DNA of 64,000 nucleotides from Lachnospiraceae bacterium (lineage in GTDB: Bacteria; Bacillota_A; Clostridia; Lachnospirales; Lachnospiraceae): contig JAFWYN010000008.1 in the NCBI GenBank assembly GCA_017522685.1, forward strand, positions 1 through 64,000, in the 5' to 3' direction. This document shows, one piece after another, positions 1 to 10,300 of the stretch; the first letter of the stretch is position 1; the number at the start of each line of letters is the position of its first letter. The notes below the pieces were generated by a model. The model searched no databases. It was not told where the DNA came from and saw nothing but the letters and a program-made list of their open reading frames with translations. Made by a program: the position numbers and the translations under genes.

Positions 1-437
1 ATGGTATTGAGTGCTTGGTACATCGGTATTCTTGCTATGCTTCTCTCAATTACATCTTCAGAACGAATACCTCTTTCTACATCCATTGATAATCTTTCAC
101 ACAGAGTCTTTTCATCCGCTACAAGTGAGACGCATTTCACATCACAGTTCTGTGCATCAAGCTTTTTAAGTATGAAATCGATAATACTCTGCTCGTGCAT
201 CACCCAACAAAAAATGATATTATCGTATGCAGAACACTTTAGAAAATTATTGAGCAAGTAACAAATATTATTCATCACCATTGCTTTTGTTTCATCGGTT
301 ACTTGGAACGGACTTGCATCCCAACACCAATCTCCGTCAAGAAATACGCTATTCGGTAAATCCTGTTTGAGCAGTTGGCACACAGTTGTTTTCCCAACTC
401 CCATAGTGCCACCAATCAGATATAAAGTTTTCATCAT
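1..437 (-). CDS. P-loop nucleotide kinase-like protein (partial, C-terminus outside window)
   Basis: The reading frame runs off the left edge, so only about 145 N-terminal residues are visible. The start is one of two adjacent ATG codons (437 or 434) preceded by AGGTG at a workable distance. The N-terminus reads MKTLYLIGGTMGVGKTT, a Walker A loop (GGTMGVGKT) directly after a first beta strand, as in small nucleotide or sugar kinases and AAA_33-type proteins. A later DGDW stretch fits the substrate-binding strand of such kinases, and the visible end (around EDVIERS) resembles the LID/helix region. Substrate is unknown. It is separated from the HIT gene by about 150 bp holding a hairpin, so it is probably its own transcription unit. 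The upstream leader shares sequence with the leader near 38.5 kb. Confidence 0.7.
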   Translation of the reverse strand, partial: MMKTLYLIGGTMGVGKTTVCQLLKQDLPNSVFLDGDWCWDASPFQVTDETKAMVMNNICYLLNNFLKCSAYDNIIFCWVMHEQSIIDFILKKLDAQNCDVKCVSLVADEKTLCERLSMDVERGIRSEDVIERSIARIPMYQALNT

Positions 438-450
438 TCACACCTACAAA

Positions 451-486
451 TTCAAAGTTTCCTCTTAGTCCACCTCCAAAATCCAG
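451..486 (-). repeat. Dispersed leader motif, copy a
   Basis: Read on the minus strand this stretch goes CTGGATTTTGGAGGTGGAC, then a segment ending AAACTTTGAA. Copy b at 38527-38563 shares the first 16 bases almost exactly, followed by a similar AAACTTGAAG segment; 40391-40420 shares only the second half. All copies lie just upstream of minus-strand start codons. It could be a degraded mobile repeat or a shared 5' leader; function is unknown. Confidence 0.45.
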
Positions 487-542
487 CCGTTTCGCGTCTA
501 TCGTACTACACACTTAGGATTTTGTCGGTATCGCACCAAGAA

Positions 543-597
543 AAGTAAATGCCTGCTTCGCAGTTGCTTCCTTTTCTCTTGAGCGCGATATTTACTT
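543..597 (-). terminator. Two-tier hairpin at the 3' end of the HIT gene
   Basis: AAGTAAAT at 543-550 pairs with ATTTACTT at 590-597, which contains the HIT stop codon. An inner CTGC-TTC-GCAG stem lies at 553-563. A short TTTTC run follows on the minus strand, so it can act as a weak terminator. The T-tract is poor, hence the low confidence. Confidence 0.4.
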
Positions 598-984
598 AAT
601 CACTTCTTTAATTCTATTTGCTATCGCAGAATTTACATCCTTTATTTCTTCTCCGTAAGTCCATCCAAAGCCATCTCCGGTATATCTGGGGAAGATATGA
701 AGATGATAATGTCCTACATCATTAAATTCGCCGCCGTTTTGCATAATGGTATAGCCGTTGGGTTTATAGATTTCCTTCAAGGCTGCTATAATTCTCTTTG
801 AAATCAGCATCAAATGTGAAAGTGTTTCATCCGGCACTTCATCCACATCCAGATAATGTTCCTTGGGAACAAGCAATATGTGTCCCTCATTTATGGGATC
901 CATATCCATAAATGCCATTACTAGCTCATCTTCATAAACAATCTCTGTTGTTAACTTCTCTTTATGACAAAAAATACACTCCAT
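592..984 (-). CDS. HIT family nucleotide hydrolase
   Basis: A 130-residue histidine-triad protein. The catalytic motif HYHLHIFPR (H-x-H-x-H) is near residue 97, and an N-terminal CIFC pair fits the structural zinc site of Hint-type proteins. HIT proteins hydrolyse phosphoramidates, phosphothioates or dinucleoside polyphosphates in the cytoplasm. I chose the ATG at 984 over an in-frame ATG at 996 because GAGG lies six bases upstream of it and nothing useful precedes 996. It ends a minus-strand run with the PHP gene and a 57-residue small ORF, 23 bp downstream of the latter's stop. The family call is firm; the natural substrate is not predictable. Confidence 0.9.
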   Translation of the reverse strand: MECIFCHKEKLTTEIVYEDELVMAFMDMDPINEGHILLVPKEHYLDVDEVPDETLSHLMLISKRIIAALKEIYKPNGYTIMQNGGEFNDVGHYHLHIFPRYTGDGFGWTYGEEIKDVNSAIANRIKEVIK

Positions 985-1007
985 TTTATACCTCATACTT
1001 CATTCAA

Positions 1008-1181
1008 TTATTTCCTTCGTTTCTTGTCCAAAAGCTCTCTTAAAGCATCCTCGCTTACACTGACCCAGGCATCTTCTTCCTCTGCATTCAGTCCAAGATA
1101 TTGCGCCAATGTTCGTTCATCATCACTCATTCCCCGTTGGTAGGAATAATTGTCAATTTCTTTCTTAATGTACTTTCCCAC
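1008..1181 (-). CDS. Small hypothetical protein, 57 aa, overlapping the PHP gene end
   Basis: A GTG start at 1181 lies inside the last codons of the PHP gene and is preceded by AAAGGA at about nine bases, so translation is probably coupled. An internal ATG at codon 18 gives a 40-residue version ending DALRELLDKKRRK, but its GGGGA sits too close to act as a ribosome site. The product is charged, predicted helical, without cysteines or membrane segment. Family not recognised. The short gap to HIT (24 bp) and the same strand argue for one operon PHP - small ORF - HIT. The sequence looks coding rather than random, but length limits certainty. Confidence 0.5.
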   Translation of the reverse strand: MGKYIKKEIDNYSYQRGMSDDERTLAQYLGLNAEEEDAWVSVSEDALRELLDKKRRK

Positions 1182-2010
1182 CTACAATTCCTTTTAACTC
1201 AAGCATCGGTAAATATATGTCCATTGCTCCTATCGTAAAACCTTCGCTCTTATCAAAATCACCATGGCAATCACAGCCTCCGGTAATCCTCATATCATTC
1301 TTTTGGCAAAAGTCAACACATATATCTGTTATCGTTTTTGAATGCGATGGATAATAGCACTCTATACCTTCTATACCACAGTCTTTCATTTCTTTGAGCA
1401 TGTCAACAAAACCATCCGGATTATGCATATAAAGATATCCCGGATGGGCCAAAACAGGAACTCCACCAGCCTGTTTGACCGTTTTACAGAACTCTCGCAT
1501 ATCACATTCGCCAAAATCCGATAAATGATTCGGTGTAGAATACTTACGATAAATTGTTTTATTGGCTTCCTCGTATGTTCTAGCGGCACCTTTTGCCACT
1601 GCATAATACAAATATTTCCAGCCACCTTTATCTTTCGGGTATTCAAATTGCCGATAATCCTCCAAGGACATTTGAGGATAATCCTTACTCATATTATAGA
1701 CGATGTACTCACATTCGATTGCTCTATACTGCTTATTTATGAATGCATTTAGCTGTTCATTATTTTTGTCAAAATTATAGGCAAGCATATGTATTTCTTC
1801 ACCATCCCACATGACACCTAATTCAACACCCAAAACGCATTTTATATTATTTTCGGAACAAATACGTGGCAATATATCATACGCACCTATGGTTGCATGA
1901 TCACATATTGAGATTAGTGATACGTTTCTTTCTTTTGCAAGAGTTACGATTTCTTCCGGTGAACGTGAACTATCAGAATAAATTGAATGAATATGTAAAT
2001 CGACTTTCAT
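1165..2010 (-). CDS. PHP-domain phosphoesterase (TrpH/YciV-like)
   Basis: A 281-residue protein starting MKVDLHIHSIYSDSS, the first metal-binding motif of the polymerase-and-histidinol-phosphatase fold. Further metal ligands are CDHAT (near residue 48), VLAHPG (near 190) and GGCDCHGDF near the end. TrpH/Rnm-type PHP proteins are metal-dependent nucleotidases or RNA 5'-trimming enzymes; which applies here is inference. The start at 2010 has AAGGAGA five bases upstream; longer in-frame extensions would overlap the previous gene and lack a ribosome site. It follows the QueG-like gene by 10 bp and overlaps the next small ORF by 17 bp, so it sits inside one operon. Confidence 0.85.
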   Translation of the reverse strand: MKVDLHIHSIYSDSSRSPEEIVTLAKERNVSLISICDHATIGAYDILPRICSENNIKCVLGVELGVMWDGEEIHMLAYNFDKNNEQLNAFINKQYRAIECEYIVYNMSKDYPQMSLEDYRQFEYPKDKGGWKYLYYAVAKGAARTYEEANKTIYRKYSTPNHLSDFGECDMREFCKTVKQAGGVPVLAHPGYLYMHNPDGFVDMLKEMKDCGIEGIECYYPSHSKTITDICVDFCQKNDMRITGGCDCHGDFDKSEGFTIGAMDIYLPMLELKGIVGGKVH

Positions 2011-2020
2011 AAATCTCCTT

Positions 2021-2707
2021 CTATGAATGTATAAGGCCATCACGCACAGGACATTCACTTCTGCATTTATTGCAATCAACAGTATCAAATCCCCTTGTTG
2101 TTTTGCCATAGGTATTCTGCCTACATTTCATTTGCGTAACAGATTTATTTTGTATCGCTAATACAGGACATGACTGTAAACACTTGGTACATTCGGGGAT
2201 ACATATATTCTCACATAGCGGGTCACTTTCAAACTCCAAATTGGTTAAGATAGCACCTAATGTAAGTCTGTTTCCATATTTCGGATTTAATAACAAACTG
2301 CTTTTCCCAATCTGACCGATTCCACAGGCTACCGCCGCATGTTTCATAGATAATAACCCTTTTCCTGTCATGGTTTCCGTTTCCCAATATTCATAAGGAT
2401 TATCCGACGGAACCGGCACACATATTCCACCATATTCTTCCTCAAGGATTTTTGCTGCAGTGAATACGACTTCATCCACTTTGTGTACCACATCTGCATT
2501 AAAATGTCCGTATATCAATCTTGATTCAACGCGAAAAAGCCCTTTGGGAAGTGCTATTCCTACTGCAATCACAGATTTACAATCCGGGTATAAATCTATG
2601 GGGCGAAAATTTATCGGAGCTTCCGCAAATCGCTCTACTCCTCCAAAGCCACATACATCAACACCCAAACTTAATATTCTTTCTCTGATTACTTCTTTTC
2701 TATCCAT
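2021..2707 (-). CDS. QueG-like 4Fe-4S protein
   Basis: A 228-residue protein related to the epoxyqueuosine reductase family (COG1600). The C-terminal third carries two clustered cysteine motifs, CIPECTKCLQSCP and a later CNKCRSECP, fitting two [4Fe-4S] clusters. The N-terminal part has the family's conserved stretches around a VIAVGIALPKG strand and a HAAVACGIGQIGKSSLLL segment. It is much shorter than a classical QueG (about 380 residues), so it is more likely a paralogue than the tRNA-modifying enzyme. Start at 2707 has GAGGAG six bases upstream; an ATG at 2764 would overlap the preceding gene. The leader contains TTTGAAGTTTGAGGAG, like other leaders in this window. Confidence 0.75.
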   Translation of the reverse strand: MDRKEVIRERILSLGVDVCGFGGVERFAEAPINFRPIDLYPDCKSVIAVGIALPKGLFRVESRLIYGHFNADVVHKVDEVVFTAAKILEEEYGGICVPVPSDNPYEYWETETMTGKGLLSMKHAAVACGIGQIGKSSLLLNPKYGNRLTLGAILTNLEFESDPLCENICIPECTKCLQSCPVLAIQNKSVTQMKCRQNTYGKTTRGFDTVDCNKCRSECPVRDGLIHS

Positions 2708-2756
2708 ACAGCACTCCTCAAACTTCAAATATTCCCCTACAAATTGTTTTATACTT

Positions 2757-3197
2757 TTAATCAAATAACGCTATTTTATCTAAATTATACATGGATATCC
2801 CCTGCTTATTCCAGTCCGCATATGGTTCGCCCATTAACAAAAATGCCTCATCTACCATCCTCTCGCTAAGATCATGTACAGTTCCTGTAAAATGCAAACG
2901 CCCTTTTTCATCTGCATACGAATCCCAAATAAATGTATTCACTATTCGTTCGATGATATCCCGAATAACAACATATATCACAACCTCTTTCTTCGTGGTT
3001 CTGTATTCGCAGATGATTACTCCTCTTTCCAGCATATAGATTCTGGCCTGTTTCTGCATCACATCTACATTTAACATCATGTCGTACCTGTTGGAACCAT
3101 TAAACATATTTTCTATGTAAGTCCTGTTTTCCACAGAATACAAGTTCCATTTTTGCAGAAGCTTGTCCGCTTCCACCATAATCTCTCCGGCAGTCAT
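2757..3197 (-). CDS. Hypothetical protein, 146 aa
   Basis: Family not recognised. The start MTAGEIMVEADKLL at 3197 has GAGGGGG about ten bases upstream; a longer in-frame start would run into the preceding kinase gene. The protein is soluble, mixed alpha/beta by eye, with a central run of hydrophobic strands (KEVVIYVVIRDI) and no cysteine clusters or membrane segments. It lies between the small P-loop kinase (30 bp upstream) and the QueG-like gene (50 bp downstream) on the same strand. An immunity-protein-like small fold is possible but cannot be shown here. Confidence 0.65.
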   Translation of the reverse strand: MTAGEIMVEADKLLQKWNLYSVENRTYIENMFNGSNRYDMMLNVDVMQKQARIYMLERGVIICEYRTTKKEVVIYVVIRDIIERIVNTFIWDSYADEKGRLHFTGTVHDLSERMVDEAFLLMGEPYADWNKQGISMYNLDKIALFD

Positions 3198-3228
3198 CTT
3201 TGTTGATTCCCCCTCATTGTGAAATACA

Positions 3229-3744
3229 TTATAACTCAATATTGATCTCGTACTTGTCATCTATGAGGATATATTTCACTTTATACTTTTTTGCAAGTAC
3301 TAATATTTCCGCATTATCCTCCAGCACGCTTTCCAATGTACACCACTCATCATCCAGACGATTTTCCACCACATTGGCATATTTCTTGATATCCGCAAAA
3401 TGATTTTTTATGTAGCTCTCACTCATTACCAGGCAATAGTAACGGATGTTTTCCAGATATTCCGGCTCAAAATCCTTCGCCCAATCAAAGGGAATATAGC
3501 ATCCCTCCACGATTAGATTCTGCCTATTTTCGATAGCTGTTTTAACCATTTCACGGACAATGGGCCATAAGTATGCTGTCAAATCGTTATCATCACTCAA
3601 GGGTGTAAGGTCAGTATTTCCACTGCGTATTAAGCCCATTTTCAAATGATCTATGGATAAATAGGGATATTTATATTTTTCCAGCAGCTTCTGCGCCAGT
3701 GCCGTTTTGCCTGTATGTGATGCTCCTGTTATTAAAACAATCAT
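3229..3744 (-). CDS. Small P-loop kinase-like ATPase
   Basis: A 171-residue protein with an N-terminal Walker A GASHTGKT and a following YLSIDHLK strand typical of small-molecule kinases such as adenylate-kinase, zeta-toxin or 2-phosphoglycerate-kinase relatives. IVEGCYIP near the middle matches the second core strand of the fold. Substrate unknown. The start has GAGG at a good distance. It lies 25 bp downstream of addA on the same strand and may be read through from it, but no repair role is implied. Similar in kind to the partial kinase at the left edge, though clearly a different gene. Confidence 0.7.
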   Translation of the reverse strand: MIVLITGASHTGKTALAQKLLEKYKYPYLSIDHLKMGLIRSGNTDLTPLSDDNDLTAYLWPIVREMVKTAIENRQNLIVEGCYIPFDWAKDFEPEYLENIRYYCLVMSESYIKNHFADIKKYANVVENRLDDEWCTLESVLEDNAEILVLAKKYKVKYILIDDKYEINIEL

Positions 3745-3769
3745 AGTCTTACCTCACTGTAAACTCCCT

Positions 3770-6700
3770 CTAAGAACCACTCACACATCTCTCCAAGCTA
3801 AAGGAGTACAAAATCCGCTCCTTCACCGGCATCTGCATAAGCTTGGTCAAAGCTTCCTCATAGTGATCCAGCTGGGTTTCGTAGCGATCCCAAAGTTCCT
3901 TGCCCGAAGTAACCCTATCTGTCTTATAATCCACCAGTACAATCTCGTCATCCTCCACAAAGAAGGCATCGATGATACCCTGTATCAGTACCTTTTCCTC
4001 GGAAGGGAAATCCTGATTCAGACGATTCGCCGGTATTCCCAGCACAAAGGGCTGTTCCTTGTAAAGCAGTCCGGCCTGTTGTGCCTCCTTCATTCGCTTC
4101 GCCAAAGGATCTTTCAGGAAATTCATCAGTTTATGTTTACTCAGAATCTCCTTATACTCCGGCTCCAGTCGGCCATCCGTCACATAAGAATCCATAAGTG
4201 CTTCTACCTTATCCCACACAGGCACACCCTGTTCATCATACACCTTCTCAAAATCCATCAGCTCCATGGCTTTATGATAAGCATTACCACGTGTAGCACC
4301 ACTTACCTGCTGTTCCTGCTCTCTCATAAATGCGGGCAGTATGGGTTCCTGTTCCGGCTCTTCAAAGGCATGATAAGCCGCCTCGTCCTTGTCCGCCATG
4401 GCAGCTATTTTCAGCTCCGATACAGTGGTTTTGGTATAGAGACTTTGCAGATTCTCATGAGGATACTCATAGGCAAAGATACCTTCCAATGTTTCTATCC
4501 AGTTCGAGTCCGCCTCTTCCCCCTTCTCTAAAGCCATTTTACGTGCTGCCATCTGCAACTGTTCGGACATATCACCGGCCAACAAGTCTTCCTGACCGTA
4601 GATGCTGACACGTACATCCTCTTCCTGTAAGGTGGGCAGCAAGAAGTCTAACAAGCTGTTGGCCGCCAGGAAGTCTGCAAAGGTCATCCTCTGGATTCCC
4701 TTAACATTCCTCTGTTCCCAACACTGTGCCGAATCCTCCAGAGTGGCTGTCAGTATCAGCTTTTCCTTGGCTCTGGTCAATGCCACATAAAGCACACGCA
4801 GCTCCTCTGCCAAAGTATCTTCCTTCAGTTTGGCTGCCATTACAGTGCGCAAAAAGCTCTTTACTTTATATCGTTCCTTTATATTAACATAGTCTGTAGC
4901 CACACCCAAATCCATATCCATCAGGAAGCTTTTATTTACATCCATCAGGTTAAAGGACTTGGCCAGTCCCGCTACAAAGGTCACCGGAAATTCCAGACCC
5001 TTGCTTTTGTGGATACTCATAATTCGCACCACATCTGCACTTTCGTCCAGCATTTCCTCCTGACCGTAATCCACTTCATATTTTTCCAGCTGCTCAATAT
5101 AACGCACAAAATGAAACAGTCCGTAATAACTGGTTTTCTCAAAATCCGATGCCTTGGTAAAAAGCATCTCCACATTGGCCTTCCGCTTGCTGCCGGCCGG
5201 CAGTGCGGTCACATAGGGCAGATAGGCAAAATCCTCCACGACAGTCTGTAAAAGCTCCCTAATGGGCATATAAACCGTGTAGGAACGGTATTTTTCCATG
5301 GTGGTCAGAAAAACGGCACACTTTTCGTCCCCTTCTCCTGCTGCCTGCTGCAAACATTCCCACAGGCTTATTTTCTTATCCATACTTCGAAGCAGGGCAA
5401 TCTCCTCTTCTGTAAAACCACCGAACAGGGACTTCATCACACCAAACAAGGGAATATCCTGACGGGGATTCACCAATACCCGCAAGAATTGCAACAGCTC
5501 CTGTACCTCGGTAGCCGCAAAATACCCTGTCTTGGAGGTTATATACACCGGGATTCCTTCTGCTTCCAAAGCCTTCTTAAAGGCCTCATCCCAGCCGCTG
5601 GTAGCACGAAGCAAAATCACCATATCCGAGTACTTTACCGGGCGTAAGGCCTTGGTTTCCTTGTCCGTTACCAGATAGGTCTGCTTCAACTCCTTGATTT
5701 TCTTAGCCAGCATCCGTCCTTCGGCTTCTTTTTCTTCGGTACCGTCCGTAGGCTTTTCCAGCAAAAGAAGCTCACTGATACTATCCTCATATGCAGGGTA
5801 TTCCGCCCCTGCATAAAGGGCTGCCTTATCATCATAGGCAATCCCCCCCACCTCTTCGCTCATCAATCTTTCAAACACATGATTGGTGGTATCCAGCACG
5901 GAACTACGGCTTCGGAAGTTCCGGCTCAAATCGATCCTCTGACACAGCGCCTCTTCACTGCGGTAACCTTTATACTTCTCCATGAACAGCTCCGGTCTGG
6001 CCTGACGGAATTTGTAAATACTCTGCTTTACATCGCCTACCATAAAGCGGTTATAATTGCCCTCATCCTCTCCGGAAATCACCTGCAATAATAGTTCCTG
6101 TACCAAATTACTGTCCTGATATTCGTCTATCAAAATCTCTGCAAAATACTCCCGATACTCCAGTGCCACCTTGCTGGGCACCATCTTGCCCTCTTCCTCA
6201 CTGAACAGAATGTCCAGGGCATAGTGCTCCATATCGGAAAAGTCCAGAATCTTCTTTTCCTGCTTTTTATCCTGCAGTCTGCGGCTAAATTCCAAGGTCA
6301 ATTCTACCAAAGTGTCCACAGCTCTCTTGGATGCCCGAATCTGACTCATGGTAGTCTCCAACAAGGTACCAAAGAATCTCTCCTGCAGTTTCTTCAGAGT
6401 CCCCTTTACCTGATCTCTTAAGTCCTTTGCCAAGGCCTTTTTCTCTTCGTTTACACTGGGGTCCTTTTTCGAAGGAAGGCGTCCGAACTCAAAGCCGCTT
6501 AAACGCACCTCCCAATCCCGCAAATGCTCACATTCTGCCAGCTTCTGAAGCCTCTCCAGTTCACCCTCAGCCAGCTCCCCATACATATAGGGGCCGTCCG
6601 GCTCATGGGCTAACAACACCACCTGCTTCATAGTCGTGACACAGCCAAGCACCATCTGCTTCAGATAATACAGGGCATACTGACCCAAAGGGGAAGCCTC

Positions 6701-7321
6701 CAGCTCCTCCACATTCTTAAGTTCATATGCTTTTTTGCATTCCTTCAACCACTGCCGTGGCCAGGGGTGACTGGATGCAAACTCATATAATCTCTTGATT
6801 AATTCTTCTAAGGTCTTCTCCTTACCGCCGGGGCAGAAGAATTCCACGCACTCCAAAAAGCCCTCCTCGCCTGCTTCGAAGCAGTCCTCCAAAAGGGCAT
6901 CCATGATTTCCTGCTTTAACAGCTTGATTTCTCCTTCATCCGCCACACGGAAAGCAGGATCCAAGCCGATTTCGTGGAAATGATTTTTAATTAAATACAG
7001 ACAAAAGCTGTCAATGGTGGTAATCAGCGCATTATGCAGCAAGGTAGCCTGTCTCTCAATATGGGCAGACTCCGGGTGCTGTTCCACCTGAGACGCAATG
7101 CCAGAACTGATACGTTCCCGCATCTCAGCTGCCGCCGCATTGGTAAAGGTCACAATCAGCAACCGGTCGATATCCACAGGATGACTCTCATCACAAACCA
7201 TCTGTATGATACGCTCTACCAGTACTGCCGTCTTACCGCTTCCTGCTGCCGCTGATACCAATATATTCCGATTATGAAGGTCGATTACTTTTTGCTGATC
7301 CGGTGTAAATGAAACGCCCAT
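3770..7321 (-). CDS. addA: ATP-dependent helicase/nuclease subunit AddA
   Basis: AddA, 1183 residues, the UvrD-like 3'-5' helicase and nuclease subunit of the AddAB complex, which resects double-strand breaks for RecA-dependent repair. Walker A SAAAGSGKTA is at residues 23-32; a DEYQD Walker B motif, GDVKQSIYKFRQ, and RVLYVALTRAKEKL (motif VI) follow in SF1 order. The C-terminal RecB-type nuclease has GIIDAFF and VDYKTD catalytic segments. Length is as usual for the family. The ATG overlaps the addB stop by one base (TAATG), giving translational coupling. The gene order addB-addA is the standard Firmicutes arrangement. Confidence 0.97.
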   Translation of the reverse strand: MGVSFTPDQQKVIDLHNRNILVSAAAGSGKTAVLVERIIQMVCDESHPVDIDRLLIVTFTNAAAAEMRERISSGIASQVEQHPESAHIERQATLLHNALITTIDSFCLYLIKNHFHEIGLDPAFRVADEGEIKLLKQEIMDALLEDCFEAGEEGFLECVEFFCPGGKEKTLEELIKRLYEFASSHPWPRQWLKECKKAYELKNVEELEASPLGQYALYYLKQMVLGCVTTMKQVVLLAHEPDGPYMYGELAEGELERLQKLAECEHLRDWEVRLSGFEFGRLPSKKDPSVNEEKKALAKDLRDQVKGTLKKLQERFFGTLLETTMSQIRASKRAVDTLVELTLEFSRRLQDKKQEKKILDFSDMEHYALDILFSEEEGKMVPSKVALEYREYFAEILIDEYQDSNLVQELLLQVISGEDEGNYNRFMVGDVKQSIYKFRQARPELFMEKYKGYRSEEALCQRIDLSRNFRSRSSVLDTTNHVFERLMSEEVGGIAYDDKAALYAGAEYPAYEDSISELLLLEKPTDGTEEKEAEGRMLAKKIKELKQTYLVTDKETKALRPVKYSDMVILLRATSGWDEAFKKALEAEGIPVYITSKTGYFAATEVQELLQFLRVLVNPRQDIPLFGVMKSLFGGFTEEEIALLRSMDKKISLWECLQQAAGEGDEKCAVFLTTMEKYRSYTVYMPIRELLQTVVEDFAYLPYVTALPAGSKRKANVEMLFTKASDFEKTSYYGLFHFVRYIEQLEKYEVDYGQEEMLDESADVVRIMSIHKSKGLEFPVTFVAGLAKSFNLMDVNKSFLMDMDLGVATDYVNIKERYKVKSFLRTVMAAKLKEDTLAEELRVLYVALTRAKEKLILTATLEDSAQCWEQRNVKGIQRMTFADFLAANSLLDFLLPTLQEEDVRVSIYGQEDLLAGDMSEQLQMAARKMALEKGEEADSNWIETLEGIFAYEYPHENLQSLYTKTTVSELKIAAMADKDEAAYHAFEEPEQEPILPAFMREQEQQVSGATRGNAYHKAMELMDFEKVYDEQGVPVWDKVEALMDSYVTDGRLEPEYKEILSKHKLMNFLKDPLAKRMKEAQQAGLLYKEQPFVLGIPANRLNQDFPSEEKVLIQGIIDAFFVEDDEIVLVDYKTDRVTSGKELWDRYETQLDHYEEALTKLMQMPVKERILYSFSLERCVSGS

Positions 7322-10300
7322 TACTCCAGTACCTCCTTCATCTTTTCATAAATAACCGTCTGGTCTGTTTCCTCTAACAGACGCTTCTCATAGCCGGGAA
7401 GACTGCTGTCAAAGCCACAAACCTTTTTGTAGGCACAATACTCGCAAGCCTCTTTTTTGTCTGTTTCGTAAGGATTTATCTCCTTATGTCCGGCTAGGAT
7501 TTCTCTGCCGATTTCACGCACTTTGTGGTTTACATAATCCGACACCAGTGACAGTTCTTCCCCACTCATGATGTCGGAACGGGCAGAAAAGCTGCCATCC
7601 CTTTTCCGTTCTACAGGGATGACCAGGGACTTATCCGTCATCTCCTTATCCAAAAGCTCCACTATGATGTCCCGGGCATTCACCACACCACTCATGCGAA
7701 GCTGCTTCTGTATCATCTCGTTGATTGCTTCTTCGCCTACACTTCCATCTGCCTCTACCATAGGATCCTCCACATGATAGTAGAGTAATGCCGCAGGCAC
7801 TACTTCCTTGTCCGGATACTTCTTACCTACCAACTCCATGGCCGCATTCATATATACCACCAGCTGAAGCTGTAGTCCGTAATACACGGAGGCCAGCTGG
7901 AACTGATGGGTGCCGGATTTATAATCAATAACCTTTACATATACCTGTTCGCCATCCTCTGCCACATCCACACGATCAATTCGCCCGGTGAGACGCATCT
8001 TTTCCTCCTGAGATAAGGTCACATCCACGGATTCCAAATCCTCCGTATAGCGGAAGGAGATTTCATGTCCCATAGGCACAAATTCACCCTTTTGCAGCTG
8101 CTTCTGCAGAGTATCCACAGTACGGTTCAATATTCTCTGCATCCGCTTGATACCATAAGCCTGACGTGCACTGCTGTAAAGGATGCCGGCACCATACTCT
8201 GCCGCCACCTGCTCCATGGCCTCTGCCACCTGACGTTCTCCGAACTCCTGGGGGAAATCAAACCAGGTATATTCACTGTCCTCTAACCTACGGGCAAACT
8301 CATCCAATACACCGTGGAAAATATTACCCATATCCACTGCTTCAAAGCCAAACTCTTCCCGCTCCTTTAGGGACAAACCGTACTGCAGGAAATGATGATA
8401 GGCACAAGCCGCATAAGTTTCCAGACGGCTCACACTGTTTTCCAGATTTTTTCCGTATAAGGCCCTGGCCACCGCCTGAGACAATCCGTTTGCTTCATAG
8501 CGATAGAAAGCGGCTTCCTTTAAGGCTTTCGTCAAGCCTTCATAGTCCTCCATGCCTTCGTATGCCTGATAAAGGGCAAAGAGTTCTTCTTTACTCACGA
8601 TTCCGGGCACATTCTCCACATACTCCCGCAAGGACTGAGCCAGATAACGCACCCCTTCCTTAGGGGTTACCAATTGCTCTAATACGGGCTTGCGGAAGGG
8701 TTGCCCTATAGATAGTCCGGGATACATTTTCCGGATGGTTTCAATCAAATAAGAGGGACGCAAGGTTTTGCCGGCTCCGTTTACCTTTGCATAGGACAAA
8801 TACAGCCTCTCCGAAGGCTTGGTCAGGTTCAGATACAAATAAAAACGCTGGATAAACATCTGCTGTCTGGGAGTAGGTGCCAGTTCCAGATCCGACTCCT
8901 TCAAAAACTCCCTGTCCACATCGGATATGATACCGCCCTTGGAAGCACTGCGGGGAATATTGCCATCGTTTACCCCCAGGAAAAACAATACCTTCACCTG
9001 TTTCAAACGGGTACGCTCCATATCGCCCACCAGGATACGGTCCACATTCTGCGGAATAGTGCCTACTTCGATTTCTCCGAAGCCTGCCACCAATATTTCC
9101 AAAAACTCCTGTAGACTGATTTGCTCCTCTCCTAACAAACCGTAAATCTGGTCTAACAGCTCGATAACCAAGCGATAAATCTGTCCGTACTCCTTGGCAC
9201 GGACCAAATCTCCCTGCACTGTAAACTGTTCTTCGAAAATCTCCAGCTTTTCCTGTACTTTGCTTTGTACCAGGAATTGATACAGGTTTTCCACATGGGC
9301 ACGGGCCGCTGTAAGCCCCTTAACCTCCAGGCCTGCCACCTGCTCCAGGAAGCGGCTTCTCAAGGCATTGATTTGCTGCAAAGCCTCCTCATCTTCCCCC
9401 ATGGACTTAATCTTATGGGTAAAAAGACGGTTCCATTTTTGCTTGCCCCGGATACCGGTCTGAATAATATAATTCTCTAAGATATCCACTTCCTCGGTGC
9501 TAAAATCCGCCAGTCCGCTACGCAGATAGTGGAATACACTTTCGTAGGAAAAATCACGGGTAAACAGCTCCAGTCCGCTCTTAATGTACTCAATCATGGG
9601 ATTCAAAACAATGCCCCTGGTCCGGTCCAGATAGCAGGGGATACCCATATCCGCAAACTCCCGTTCCACAAAAGGTGCATAGCTTTCCAAATCCGAACAA
9701 ATAATAGCAATGTCCCGATACTGCAATTTATCCTTACGAATCAGTTCCGAAATCTGTAAACCGGTCTGATGCACTTCTTCCCCGGTAGTAGGTGCCTCGC
9801 TGATAAAAATACTCTCCTGTTTTCCTGCAAAAAACTTTCCCGGTGCACGAAACAGGTGCTTCTCCAAATAGGTAAGGGCCTCCCGGTTTGCAAAGCGGGG
9901 AGATGGACTTCCGCTCAGATACATATCCTTTCCACGCTCCACACCGGCTTCCTTGGCCAAACGTTCCAAATCACTGACCGTCTTCTTGCTTAAGTAAAAT
10001 AGTTTCTGTTCCCCGTCCATTTGAAAAGGATCATCCTCTTCGCCCAGAGTAATCGTCACCAGTACTTCATCCGTCAAGGTCATGATTTCCTGAATCAAAC
10101 GGTTCTGGATAGGGGTAAATCCGGTAAATCCGTCAAATACTACCACACTGCCCTTCAGAATATCGGAATGCACCAGCTTACGACGCAGTACATCCATACG
10201 TTCCTCCGTAGTGATAAAATGCCCCTTGATATATTCTAAAAAACTATCATACAATAGCCTTAAATCTTTTAATTTGTAGTAGAGTGCGCCCCTTTTTCGG

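Noticed and set aside
1..261. 86-codon plus-strand frame at the left edge
   Set aside because: Lies opposite a clear P-loop kinase coding frame with start, ribosome site and Walker A motif.
3707..4531. 274-codon plus-strand frame over addA
   Set aside because: Antisense to a well conserved addA C-terminus; no ribosome site and no family resemblance.
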